From Nocardiopsis coralli (lineage in GTDB: Bacteria > Actinomycetota > Actinomycetes > Streptosporangiales > Streptosporangiaceae), in contig NZ_JADBGI010000009.1 in NCBI RefSeq assembly GCF_014892575.1, positions 199,077 to 233,175 on the forward strand: 34,099 bases of DNA, given 5' to 3'. Shown one piece after another: positions 7,660 through 15,341 of this stretch; the stretch's first letter is position 1, and the number at the start of each line of letters is the position of its first letter. Made by a program: the position numbers and the translations under genes. Below the pieces are notes generated by a model. The model made no database searches. It was not told the DNA's origin and saw nothing but the letters and a program-made list of their open reading frames with translations.

Positions 7660-8927
7660 CCCTTCGCACCATCGATACGCACCGACAGGGTCCACCAACC
7701 GTCCCGGGCGCCGTACTCCAGCTCGCCCCCCAGCAACCGCACACGCTCGGCCGCCCCCTCCAGCCCGTGCCCGCCCCTGCGCGCGCCCGCACCCGCACCG
7801 ACCGGGTTGGCCACCTCCACCCGCGCCCCGGACCCGTCAACCCGCACCCACAGCCGCACCGGACCCCCGGGCGCACCGTGACGCAACGCGTTGGTCAGCC
7901 CCTCCTGACAGATCCGGTACAGCTCACGCGAGAGGACCGGCGCCACATCCCCGACCGGCCCCTGCACCACACACTCCACCTCGGCCCCGCCGCCCCGGGC
8001 CGCGCGAACCAGGTGCTCCACGTCCGTCAGGGACGGCTCGGGCGCCCGTCCCGAACGCTCCTGGCGCAGCAGGCCCAGAACATGGTCCAACTCCCCGGTC
8101 GCGGTGCGCGCCTGCTCGGCGATGGCCTCCAGCGCCGCACGCGCAAAGGCCGGATCCTGCTCCAACACCCGCGCCGCCGTGCCCGCCTGCAACGCCACCA
8201 CCGACAACGCGTGCCCGATCGAGTCGTGCAGCTCCGCAGCCAACCGGTTGCGCTCGGTCAACTCATCTGCTCGGCGACGCACCTGCGCCAACCGCTCCGA
8301 GACCGAGGGCCCGAGCAACAGCGGCCCCACCCGGGCCGCCCCCGCACCCACAGCCGCCACCACGAGCACGAACACCACCAACAGCACCAGCCCGGCCACA
8401 GGCCCCAGCACCCGGGCCGCCACCCCCGACACCTGCGGCAGCGCCACCGGCAACGCCGTCAGCACCGCCACCGCATCGGCCGGAGCACCGGTCACCGCCA
8501 CCAGCGCCAGCGTGGCGGCGTCGGTGAGCACCACCATCGTGGCCACCGCCACCACCAGCCCCACCCCGAAGTGCAGGGCCAGCGCCGCACCCGAACGCAC
8601 CCGCTCCCGGGGTCCGGCCCGTCCGCCGCCGGGGTCGGGCACCTGCTCCATCGGCCCCCCGAGCAGCGCACGGCCCACCTGCACCTGTTGGGCCCGCACC
8701 CCCGGCAAGAGCCCCGTGGCCCCCACCAGAACCACAGTCGCCACCGAGACCACGACCAGCACACCCGCCGACCACGTTCCGGGCCCCCACCGCGTCACCA
8801 GCGTCACCACCACCAGCACCGCCAGGCAGTAGGGCACGAACAACACCCCGCCCAACACCAGGTGCACCCAGCGTGTGTAGGTCCGGCCCCTGGCCAGCGG
8901 CCCCAGAGCCCGCCGCGCAATGCTCAT
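7656..8927 (-). CDS. Membrane sensor histidine kinase, HisKA_3 (DesK/LiaS) type
   Basis: 423 aa. Residues 21-200 carry four hydrophobic segments (about 22-45, 55-72, 115-145, 172-198) resembling the putative-sensor domain often found in actinobacterial kinases. A short coiled linker (ERLAQVRRRADELTERNRLA) leads to the dimerisation helix with phospho-acceptor His234 in AAELHDSIGH. The ATPase domain has an N-box QEGLTNALRHG (Asn346) and a G-box GHGLEGAAERV at about 387-397. No large extracellular domain is present, so it probably senses membrane or envelope state (family inference). Start at ATG 8925-8927 with a weak AGGA; earlier in-frame codons lie in non-coding DNA. Confidence 0.93.
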   Translation of the reverse strand: MSIARRALGPLARGRTYTRWVHLVLGGVLFVPYCLAVLVVVTLVTRWGPGTWSAGVLVVVSVATVVLVGATGLLPGVRAQQVQVGRALLGGPMEQVPDPGGGRAGPRERVRSGAALALHFGVGLVVAVATMVVLTDAATLALVAVTGAPADAVAVLTALPVALPQVSGVAARVLGPVAGLVLLVVFVLVVAAVGAGAARVGPLLLGPSVSERLAQVRRRADELTERNRLAAELHDSIGHALSVVALQAGTAARVLEQDPAFARAALEAIAEQARTATGELDHVLGLLRQERSGRAPEPSLTDVEHLVRAARGGGAEVECVVQGPVGDVAPVLSRELYRICQEGLTNALRHGAPGGPVRLWVRVDGSGARVEVANPVGAGAGARRGGHGLEGAAERVRLLGGELEYGARDGWWTLSVRIDGAKG

Positions 8928-8966
8928 GCACCAGATCCTGGCACGGCCCCGCACGCACCCGCCTCC

Positions 8967-8978
8967 CCCTCGCGAGGG
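8967..8978. promoter_or_regulatory. 12-bp palindrome in the divergent promoter region
   Basis: CCCTCGCGAGGG is a perfect palindrome about midway between the divergent kinase (start 8927) and membrane-protein (start 9081) genes. It is a candidate operator for autoregulation by the two-component system. A palindrome of this length is not rare in DNA this GC-rich. Confidence 0.35.
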
Positions 8979-9080
8979 AGCACGAACCCACCCCGGAGGG
9001 AAGCGCCCCGGGTCCGAACAGCGCCACGATCGACAGAACACGGCAACACCCGACGAGCGCACCCGGAAAGGGGACCCGCG

Positions 9081-10208
9081 ATGACCGCGCACCCGCACCA
9101 CACACCCACACGCCCGACCACCCACCGCCGGGCAGCCCGGGCCTTCGCACTCGCCGCCCTGGCCTGGTCGGCGGGCACGACCCTGATCGCGCTGCTGTGG
9201 GCCACCGGAGCGCTGGCCCTGCCACGCAACGGCCCCGAACAGGCCCTGCGCACCGGTGACCTGCTCAGCCTGCTGCCCGCCACCACCAGCAGCGCCACCG
9301 TCCTGGCCCTGGGCGCGAGCGCAACCGCCCTGGCCACCGCACTGCTGTGGGGCCTACGCACCCACCGCACCGCGCCCGTGCGCACCGGCGCGGCCGGCGG
9401 CTGGGTCCTGGCCGGGCTCGCGGCCCTGGTCCTGGTCCACGGCGGCCTGCTGCCCATCCTGGGCTACCTGCCCGTGGTGCTGCTGGCCGGATGGGCCGTG
9501 CCCGGGCTCTGGGCGGCCGCAGCACAGACCTTGACCGCCCCCGAGACCCTTCTGCTGCTCCATTTCCTGCTCGGGGCTGGGCTGTGGGCCGGCACCGCCC
9601 TGACCGCCACCCGCACCCACCGCCACACCTGCACCCGCTGTGGACGCGGCCCCCACTGGAGCCCCGAACACGAACACACCACCCGCGAGCGCGCACGGCG
9701 CACCGGACGCTGGGCCGTGGGCATCGCCATCGCCTCCGCCCTGGCCTACCCCGCCCTGCGCATCCCCTGGATCTTCGGCCACTACCCCGACTTCACCGCC
9801 CACCAGGCCCAACAGCTCGCCGCCACCGAAGGCACCACCGTCATCGGACTGGGCCTGGCCTCGGCCGCGCTGGCCGGCGCCGCCCTCATGCTCGGCCTGG
9901 TCCAGACCTGGGGAACCCGCCTGCCCGCCCCCGTCCCCTTCCTGGGCGGGCGACGCATCCCCATCAGCCTGGCCGTGGTACCGGCCGCCGTCGTGGCCCT
10001 GGCCCTGTTCGGGCTGGGACGCGCCACCGTCATGACCCTGCTGCTCACCGGCCCGAGCCAGGCACCCCTGCACGAGACCGCCTTCGCCCTGACCGCCCTG
10101 TGGGGCGCAGCACTGGCCGTGGCCGCCTGCGCCTACGCCCTGCGCCGCCGCGGCGTGTGCGGCACCTGCAACCGCGGCCTGCCCGAGAGCGCACCCGCCC
10201 GAGCCTGA
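9081..10208 (+). CDS. Polytopic membrane protein of unknown function with two CxxC motifs
   Basis: 375 aa, about eight or nine hydrophobic segments (roughly 21-48, 71-91, 105-121, 124-148, 154-176, 210-232, 253-275, 296-318 and 333-353). I do not recognise the family. Two cysteine pairs, CTRCGRG at 184-190 and CGTCNRG at 360-366, lie in hydrophilic stretches beside Arg-rich segments, which by the positive-inside rule suggests both face the cytoplasm, where together they could bind one zinc or form a redox site. The start ATG follows AAAGGGGA. The gene is divergent from the two-component system, 153 nt away, which makes it a likely regulatory target. No export or catalytic motif is visible. 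Confidence 0.8.
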   Translation: MTAHPHHTPTRPTTHRRAARAFALAALAWSAGTTLIALLWATGALALPRNGPEQALRTGDLLSLLPATTSSATVLALGASATALATALLWGLRTHRTAPVRTGAAGGWVLAGLAALVLVHGGLLPILGYLPVVLLAGWAVPGLWAAAAQTLTAPETLLLLHFLLGAGLWAGTALTATRTHRHTCTRCGRGPHWSPEHEHTTRERARRTGRWAVGIAIASALAYPALRIPWIFGHYPDFTAHQAQQLAATEGTTVIGLGLASAALAGAALMLGLVQTWGTRLPAPVPFLGGRRIPISLAVVPAAVVALALFGLGRATVMTLLLTGPSQAPLHETAFALTALWGAALAVAACAYALRRRGVCGTCNRGLPESAPARA

Positions 10209-10275
10209 ACCGGCGCGGGCCCGGCGGGGCTGCGGGGGCGATCCTCGGGCCGGCCCGAACCGGTGCGGACCCTGT

Positions 10276-10289
10276 GTCCGGATCCGGAC
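10276..10289. repeat. 14-bp perfect palindrome in the intergenic region
   Basis: GTCCGGATCCGGAC has no spacer and lies 67 nt after the membrane-protein stop codon. It may belong to a terminator or an operator; nothing else in 10209-10417 is interpretable. Confidence 0.3.
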
Positions 10290-10417
10290 GTGCCATTCGT
10301 CGACGCGTAGCCCCCGCGGGTCAGGGCACCCCCTGCCCCGCCCCGGCACCAGAGCCGACCAGGATCTTGCGAAAGACCGACCCACCCGCCAGGAACCCAC
10401 GCCCGCCCAACCTGCCC

Positions 10418-10450
10418 GCACACCGCCCGGCGCCGGCCCGGGCGGTGTGC
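10418..10450 (+). promoter_or_regulatory. 13-bp perfect inverted repeat abutting the Mut7-C gene
   Basis: GCACACCGCCCGG (10418-10430) is perfectly complementary to CCGGGCGGTGTGC (10438-10450) with a 7-nt loop. It ends 12 nt before the ATG at 10463. The gap holds CATCCT (10451-10456), positioned like the -10 box of a leaderless gene, and no ribosome binding site. The dyad would then cover the -35/-10 spacer and act as an operator; alternatively it terminates transcription from the left, though no U-tract follows. Confidence 0.5.
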
Positions 10451-10462
10451 CATCCTGACGCC

Positions 10463-11194
10463 ATGGATGCGCACCCGACGATCACCCTCCACGTCCCACC
10501 GGACCTGCGCTTCTTCCTGCCCCCGCGCCACCGCGGCGCCCGCGTGCACCTGCCCCACGACCCCGACGCCACCCTCGGCCACACCCTGCAGTCCCTGGGC
10601 ATCCCCCTCACCGAGGTCGGCCGCATCGGAATCGGCGAGGCCACCGTGGCCCCCGACCACCGCCCCGCACCCGGCGACACCATCAGCGTCGACGTCCCCT
10701 CCTGGCCCCAGAACGCACCCACCGACCCGCCCCGCCTGCTCCTGGACGTGCACCTGGGCACCCTCGCCCGCCGCCTGCGCCTGCTCGGGATCGACACCGC
10801 CTACGACAACGACCGCGACGACCCCTCCCTGCTCGCCCAGGCCAACGCCGAACAGCGCATCCTGCTCACCCGCGACCGCGGCCTGTTGTTCCGCCGCGCC
10901 CTGCACGCCGGCGCCCACGTACGCGCACAACACACCGACGCCCAACTCCACGAGGTCCTGGCCCGCTTCGCCCCGCCCCTCCACCCCTGGACCCGCTGCC
11001 CCGCCTGCAACGGGCTCCTGTACCCGGTCACCCCCGAGCAGGTCGCCCACCGCCTCGAACCCGGAACCCGCGCCACCTACGACACCTTCGCCCAGTGCAA
11101 CGACTGCGAGCGCGTCTACTGGCCCGGAGCCCACCACGACGACCTGCGCCAGATCGTGCGCCGCGCCCTGCCCGACACCCCCGACCGGCCCTGA
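10463..11194 (+). CDS. Mut7-C domain (PIN-like RNase) protein with ubiquitin-like N-terminus
   Basis: 243 aa. Residues 1-80 resemble the Ub-Mut7C beta-grasp domain (ITLHVPPDLRFFLP; PGDTISVDVPS). Residues 91-170 carry the Mut7-C PIN-like nuclease core: LLLDVHLGTLARRLRLLGID with Asp95, DNDRDDPSLL, and LLTRDRGLLFRRA with Asp138. A zinc ribbon follows, Cys179-xx-Cys182 and Cys212-xx-Cys215. Members of this family are predicted RNA-processing or degrading enzymes; the biochemical role in bacteria is not settled. Probably leaderless (no ribosome binding site before the ATG). The acetyltransferase gene starts 14 nt downstream on the same strand, so the two likely form an operon. Confidence 0.88.
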   Translation: MDAHPTITLHVPPDLRFFLPPRHRGARVHLPHDPDATLGHTLQSLGIPLTEVGRIGIGEATVAPDHRPAPGDTISVDVPSWPQNAPTDPPRLLLDVHLGTLARRLRLLGIDTAYDNDRDDPSLLAQANAEQRILLTRDRGLLFRRALHAGAHVRAQHTDAQLHEVLARFAPPLHPWTRCPACNGLLYPVTPEQVAHRLEPGTRATYDTFAQCNDCERVYWPGAHHDDLRQIVRRALPDTPDRP

Positions 11195-11208
11195 ACAGGA
11201 ACCCCGCC

Positions 11209-11712
11209 GTGTTCCCCACCCCCGCACACCCCGCCGACGCCACCGCCCTGTGCGACCTGCGCGAGGCCTGCGCCCGCTGGCAACAACAGCACGGCATCGA
11301 CCAGTGGAGCCCCGGAGAACTCACCCGCGACACCTTCGCCGCCCAGATCGACCGCCGGCAGTGGTGGGTCCTGCGCACCGCAGAGACCGTGGATGCGGCC
11401 GTGCGCCTGCTCGAGCAGGACCCCCACATCTGGCCCGAGGAGCCCACCGGCGGCGCCCTGTATGTGCACGGGCTCATGGTCGAACGCACCCGCGTCGGCC
11501 GGGGCACCGGTTCCCGCCTGCTCACCTGGGCCGAAGAGCAGGCGCGCGCCCGGGGACTGCACGCCGTGCGCCTGGACTGCGTGGCCCACAACCACGCCCT
11601 GCGCCGCTACTACGAACACCGCGGTTACCTGCGGCGCGGAACCCACGACTTCGGGCCCGGCTCGGCCCTGCACCCGGTGATGCGCTACGAAAAACCCCTC
11701 TACCACCGGTGA
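11209..11712 (+). CDS. GNAT-family N-acetyltransferase
   Basis: 167 aa, single GNAT domain. The acetyl-CoA-binding motif A is visible as LYVHGLMVERTRVGRGTGSR, in which V-G-R-G-T-G forms the pyrophosphate loop, followed by the helix LLTWAEEQARARG; strand 5 and motif B are VRLDCVAHNHALRRYYEHRG with Tyr of the usual C-terminal pair. The start is a GTG at 11209 with AGGAA upstream. It is downstream of the Mut7-C gene and probably co-transcribed. The acceptor (small molecule, peptide or protein) is not predictable. Confidence 0.9.
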   Translation: MFPTPAHPADATALCDLREACARWQQQHGIDQWSPGELTRDTFAAQIDRRQWWVLRTAETVDAAVRLLEQDPHIWPEEPTGGALYVHGLMVERTRVGRGTGSRLLTWAEEQARARGLHAVRLDCVAHNHALRRYYEHRGYLRRGTHDFGPGSALHPVMRYEKPLYHR

Positions 11713-11889
11713 CGAGGTGCGATGCGACCGGCAACGCACGCACCTGCCCCGACCGGCCCCGCACGGGGGGGGCGCCGCGCAGCGACACCGGTCACCGCCG
11801 CTCCCGCACCCCGTCCCACCCCGGACGCAAGAGCGCCGGGACCCTGCACGGCCATCCGTCAGGACAGCCCGTACGCACCCACGAACCAC

Positions 11890-12165
11890 GGGGTCCGATC
11901 TGTTTCAAGGGGCGCGGACCCCCGGCTTCAGGCGTGGTGTCATCCGCCCTTCGCCTCCGGTGCGCTTGCTCCTGTCCGCAACATCCGCAACAACCCCGTG
12001 GATACGCGCCGCAGGGCATGCGGTGCCGTCCGGGCCCCCGCTGCGCGACCATGGCGAAGCCCGCGCAGCAGGGGCGGGAGACCGGCCGCGAGGCGCGTAA
12101 CGCCGCACGACCGAAACGTCGTGTCGGGATCCCCCGGCTGCAGCCGGGGGGAGGTGGTCACGCGA
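11890..12165 (+). mobile_element. Decayed end of an IS200/IS605-type TnpB element, with omega-RNA-like 3' region
   Basis: The right half carries two adjacent hairpins: CACGAC/GTCGTG around a CGAAAC loop (12106-12123) and CCCCCGGCTG/CAGCCGGGGG (12131-12150), then GAGGTGGTCAC. This arrangement, including GGGATCCCCCGG before the second stem, resembles my recollection of right ends of actinobacterial TnpB elements, which encode the 3' end of the omega-RNA. The frame through it reads REARNAARPKRRVGIPRLQ, like the tail of TnpB proteins. A second, imperfect copy of the CCCCCGGCT-CAG-GTGGTGTCA pattern is at 11919-11943, beside a dyad GGGGTCCG/CGGACCCC (11890-11922). No intact transposase or TnpB remains. 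The rest of 11713-12212 holds nothing I can assign. Confidence 0.5.
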
Positions 12166-12212
12166 CCGTCCCCCCTCACGTCCGCCGACAGCCCCGATCG
12201 AACACCCCGGGC

Positions 12213-13346
12213 TCACAGCCGGTTGCTCACCCCGCGCAACAGGCGCTCGAACATCCACGTGCTCGCCCCCGAGGGCAACCACCGCATCGCCCCGGGCGGG
12301 TCGGAGGTGGCCATCGCCCCCTGCGCGATCGTGGCCGCCCGCACCGCACGGCGCTCCCGGCCCCGCCCGTAACGCTCCAACGCCGCCCCCGGGTCGCCGT
12401 CCCCACCGGGGTCGGCGGCCAGCACCTCGGTCAGCGCCCCCACGTCCTCCAGCGCCTGGCCCGCGCCCAACGCCATCACCGGCGACATCGCGTGCGCCGC
12501 ATCGCCCACCAGCGCCACCCTGCCCCGGTTCCAACACAGCGGCGCAGGGTGGCGGCGGTGCGGGAAGACCTCCACGTCCTGGGGCCCCAGTATCGACAAC
12601 AACGTGCGCACCGGTTCGGCCCACCCGGAGTAGCGCTCCCGCAGCCCCGCCAGGGCCCGGACCGGATCGCGCTCACTGCGCTCACGGTCCCAGGGCAGGT
12701 CGATCAACCACTGCACGACGCCGTCCCCGGCCGGGTGCAGCCCCACCATCCCCTGGCGGCCCATGAACATCCGCGAGCGCGAACCCAACTCCAGGGGCAG
12801 GCGCACCAACCCCTGCCAGGTCGCCACCCCCGTCGGGGCGGCCTGCGCGGCCCCCTCACCGAAGACGGCCGTGCGCACCCGCGAGTTCACCCCGTCGGCG
12901 CCCACCACCAGATCCGCGGTCAGGCTCTGGCCGTTCTCGGTGTGCACCCGGACCCCGCCGGCGTCCTGCTCGATGCCGCTCACCCGGGCCCCGAACACGA
13001 ACGCCTCCTGCGGCAACCCCTCGGCCAGGTGCGCGATCAGCTCCGAGCGGCGCACACACACCGTCGGCCCGCCCAGACGGCGCTCCAACCGCGCGGTGTC
13101 GACCTCCACCAGAGCGCGCCCGCGCGCATCGTGCGCATCCAGGGCGCTCAACCGGTGCCCCACCACGGAGGTGTCCACCCCCAGGTCGCCCAACACCGCC
13201 GCCCCGTTGGGCCACAGCACGATCGCGTACCCGCCCGTGCGCAGGGCCGGCGCGCGCTCGAGCACCCTGACCCGGTGCCCCGCCCGGTGCGCGGCCCGTG
13301 CCGCTCCCACCCCGGCGATGCCCGCGCCGACCACCACCACGTCCAT
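12213..13346 (-). CDS. FAD-dependent monooxygenase, PHBH-like
   Basis: 377 aa group A flavoprotein monooxygenase. FAD-binding GAGIAG at 7-12 with Glu30 ending strand 2 (VRVLERAP), the DG motif GADGVNS at 149-155, and the second FAD motif GDAAHAMSP at 281-289 are complete. FAD and NAD(P)H are used to hydroxylate an aromatic or similar small molecule; the substrate is unknown. Start ATG at 13344-13346 preceded by GGGGGCAGG; the frame continues upstream without similarity. Same strand as the SGNH hydrolase, 101 nt downstream of it. Confidence 0.92.
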   Translation of the reverse strand: MDVVVVGAGIAGVGAARAAHRAGHRVRVLERAPALRTGGYAIVLWPNGAAVLGDLGVDTSVVGHRLSALDAHDARGRALVEVDTARLERRLGGPTVCVRRSELIAHLAEGLPQEAFVFGARVSGIEQDAGGVRVHTENGQSLTADLVVGADGVNSRVRTAVFGEGAAQAAPTGVATWQGLVRLPLELGSRSRMFMGRQGMVGLHPAGDGVVQWLIDLPWDRERSERDPVRALAGLRERYSGWAEPVRTLLSILGPQDVEVFPHRRHPAPLCWNRGRVALVGDAAHAMSPVMALGAGQALEDVGALTEVLAADPGGDGDPGAALERYGRGRERRAVRAATIAQGAMATSDPPGAMRWLPSGASTWMFERLLRGVSNRL

Positions 13347-13447
13347 ACCTGCCCCCGTCCCAGATCCGAACCTGGAACCAGTGTGCCCCCGCCCCGGCGC
13401 GGGCCGCGGCCGACCCCACCCGTGCCAGGGCCGGCATTCACGGCCGC

Positions 13448-14620
13448 TCAACCGGCCGCGGCAACCCCCTGACCGGCCAGGACACGCTCGGCAAAACGCG
13501 ATGCGATCGCCCGGTGGGCCTCGGGTCCGGGGTGCAACCTGTCCGGCAACGGCCACTTCTCGTGGTCCCGGGGCCCGAAGAGCTCGCACCCGTCCACGTA
13601 GAACAGCCGCCGGTCACGCTCGCGGCGCTCGGCCACCACCCGCGCCAACTCCCGGCGCACCACCTGCAACGTCAACCGCCCCGCGGCGACCTCGGCCGGG
13701 TCCCCCGTCGCACGGAAACGCACCTGCCCGCGGGCCAGCGCCTCGGTGTCGAAGGCCCCCGGCCCCGGGGTCTCCTCGTGGATGGGGCACCACAGGGGCG
13801 AGACGACCACCAGCGGCGCATCGGGGTGGCCCCGGCGCACCTGGTCCAGGAACCCGTGCACCGCCGGGGCGAAGGCGCGCACCCGCATCAGGTCGGCGTT
13901 GACCACGTTGATGCCCAGCTCCAGGCTGACCACATCGGCGGGAACCTCGGACAGCGACTGCGCCACGAACGGGTCCAGAAGCGCACTACCGCTGTAGCCC
14001 ATGTTGACCAGCTCCACCCCGGCCTCGTTCGCCGCGCGCACCGGCCACACGCCCGTGGGCGTTTCGGCGTTGGAACCCTGACTGATGGAGCTGCCGTGGT
14101 GCACCCACACCCGCCGGCCCTCGCCGGCCGGCAGCGCCCGGACGGGGGCGTCGGCGCGCAGCGCGATGAGTTCGCAGCCCTCGTTGTGCGGCAACCAGAT
14201 CCGCACGTCCTTGTCGCCCTCGCCCAGCCCGTCCATGCGCAGCGTGCCCACCGGACCGGCCACGTGTTCGACCGACCCGGTGGCCATGTCGATGCGCAGC
14301 TCGTCCCCGCCGTCCAGGGAGCCGCAGGCCACCACCCGGCCGCCGACCTGGGCCTCGTACACCCCCGGCGGGCGCGCGGGCGCGCCCACATACACCCGGC
14401 GGGAGGCGAGCGCGTCCAGCTCGATCACCCGGGCGCTGGTGCGCAGGGCCAGGTGCACGCCCGAGGGGTGGGACTGGGCCAGGAGCATCTGCGCGTCGGC
14501 GTGGCGCTCGCGGGCCCAGGCCGGAAGGCGGTGCGGGCGCAGGCCGCGTTCGGTGGCCTCCACCTCCAGGGCGCCCCGGACCAGGTCGGGGGTCAGGGGT
14601 GTGGTGGTCAAGGCTGGCAT
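13448..14620 (-). CDS. SGNH/GDSL-type esterase with N-terminal beta domain
   Basis: 390 aa. About 170 N-terminal residues (VHLALRTSARVIELDALA; RVYVGAPARPPGVYEAQVGG) look like the jelly-roll domain that precedes the hydrolase in SsfX3-like GDSL enzymes. The SGNH core follows: block I HGSSISQG at 175-182 with candidate nucleophile Ser178 (GSSI in place of GDSL), block II glycine in MGYSGSA, block III LGINVVN with Asn238, and block V LPDRLHPGPEAH with Asp and His. No signal peptide is seen, so it is cytosolic. It probably hydrolyses or transfers an acyl group on a small molecule; SsfX3 itself works in a tetracycline pathway, but that role is not implied here. Start ATG at 14618-14620 after GAGGA. 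Confidence 0.85.
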   Translation of the reverse strand: MPALTTTPLTPDLVRGALEVEATERGLRPHRLPAWARERHADAQMLLAQSHPSGVHLALRTSARVIELDALASRRVYVGAPARPPGVYEAQVGGRVVACGSLDGGDELRIDMATGSVEHVAGPVGTLRMDGLGEGDKDVRIWLPHNEGCELIALRADAPVRALPAGEGRRVWVHHGSSISQGSNAETPTGVWPVRAANEAGVELVNMGYSGSALLDPFVAQSLSEVPADVVSLELGINVVNADLMRVRAFAPAVHGFLDQVRRGHPDAPLVVVSPLWCPIHEETPGPGAFDTEALARGQVRFRATGDPAEVAAGRLTLQVVRRELARVVAERRERDRRLFYVDGCELFGPRDHEKWPLPDRLHPGPEAHRAIASRFAERVLAGQGVAAAG

Positions 14621-14777
14621 CGTCGTCCTCGTTCTGCTGGGTTGGGCCCCACGGCCGGGACCGTTCCTGCCCGGTGGGGCGCCGACGCGGTCCCATCCGC
14701 GTCCGCGCAGATCGTAGCCGTGCAGCACGCCCGGGCGCCCGCGATTTTCCTGGCCGGGAAGTGTCACTGCCCGTGTC

Positions 14778-14789
14778 TAGGCTCGGCAC
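14778..14789 (+). promoter_or_regulatory. Leaderless -10 promoter element of the DUF3052 gene
   Basis: TAGGCT (14778-14783) is followed by exactly 6 nt and the ATG at 14790, the spacing expected when transcription begins at the A of the start codon. There is no ribosome binding site. GGGAAG around 14756-14761 occupies the -35 position and is not a good match to the housekeeping TTGACA. Confidence 0.5.
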
Positions 14790-15227
14790 ATGAGCTCACG
14801 TACCGTTGCGCAGAAGATGGGTATCCGCCCCGGCAGCCGGGCGCACCTGGCCCACGCCCCCGCCGACGCGGTCCACGCCCTGGACCTGCCCGAGCTGGAC
14901 CTGCGTCAGGAGCTCGACGGCACCTTCGAGTTCCTGCACCTGTTCACCACCACGCAGGAGCACATGCGCACACGCTTTCCCGTCCTGCGCGACCACCTCG
15001 CCCAGGGCGGCATGCTCTGGGTGTCCTGGCCCAAGGGCGGGCGCCTGGGCACCGACCTGACCATGAAGTCGGTGATCGGGATCGGCTACAGCCTCGGCAT
15101 GGTCGAGAGCACCTGTCTGCGCGTGGACCGGACGTGGGCCGCCCTGAAGTTCACCCGCCCCAAGCCGGGCAAGACCTACCGCAACAGCTACGGGACCCTG
15201 CCTGGGCAACGCCCGGCCCCCTCGTGA
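14790..15227 (+). CDS. DUF3052 family protein
   Basis: 145 aa small cytosolic protein. QKMGIRPGSRAHLAHAP at the N-terminus, HLFTTTQEHMRTRFPVL in the middle, GGMLWVSWPKGGR and GTDLTMKSVIGIGYSLGMVE, then WAALKFTRPKPGKTYR at the end match the DUF3052 pattern. No enzyme activity is known for the family. It is transcribed divergently from the SGNH hydrolase gene. Start codon follows directly on a TAGGCT -10 box, suggesting a leaderless mRNA. Confidence 0.88.
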   Translation: MSSRTVAQKMGIRPGSRAHLAHAPADAVHALDLPELDLRQELDGTFEFLHLFTTTQEHMRTRFPVLRDHLAQGGMLWVSWPKGGRLGTDLTMKSVIGIGYSLGMVESTCLRVDRTWAALKFTRPKPGKTYRNSYGTLPGQRPAPS

Positions 15228-15241
15228 GCCCCCTGCCTGCC

Positions 15242-15266
15242 CCCGTGCGGCTGCGCCGGACACGGG
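15242..15266 (+). terminator. Hairpin downstream of the DUF3052 gene
   Basis: CCCGTG (15242-15247) pairs with CACGGG (15261-15266), with an inner GGC/GCC pairing. It begins 14 nt after the stop codon at 15227. No U-tract follows, so it is a possible terminator only. Confidence 0.35.
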
Positions 15267-15341
15267 AGAGCCCCCGCACATCCACCAGCGAGACGGGACG
15301 TTTCGTCGCGTTCACCCCCGGCCCCGTGCCACGATGTCCAC

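Noticed and set aside
4243..7881. Very long plus-strand open frame (about 1,200 codons)
   Set aside because: It runs antisense across the ABC operon and response regulator, is extremely rich in Arg, Pro, His and Gln, and has no domain; it is a by-product of GC-rich third positions.
10467..13472. Long plus-strand open frame over the Mut7-C, acetyltransferase and FAD monooxygenase region
   Set aside because: Shadow frame of the real genes on both strands; only its short part at 12050-12165 is of interest, as a TnpB-tail-like reading.
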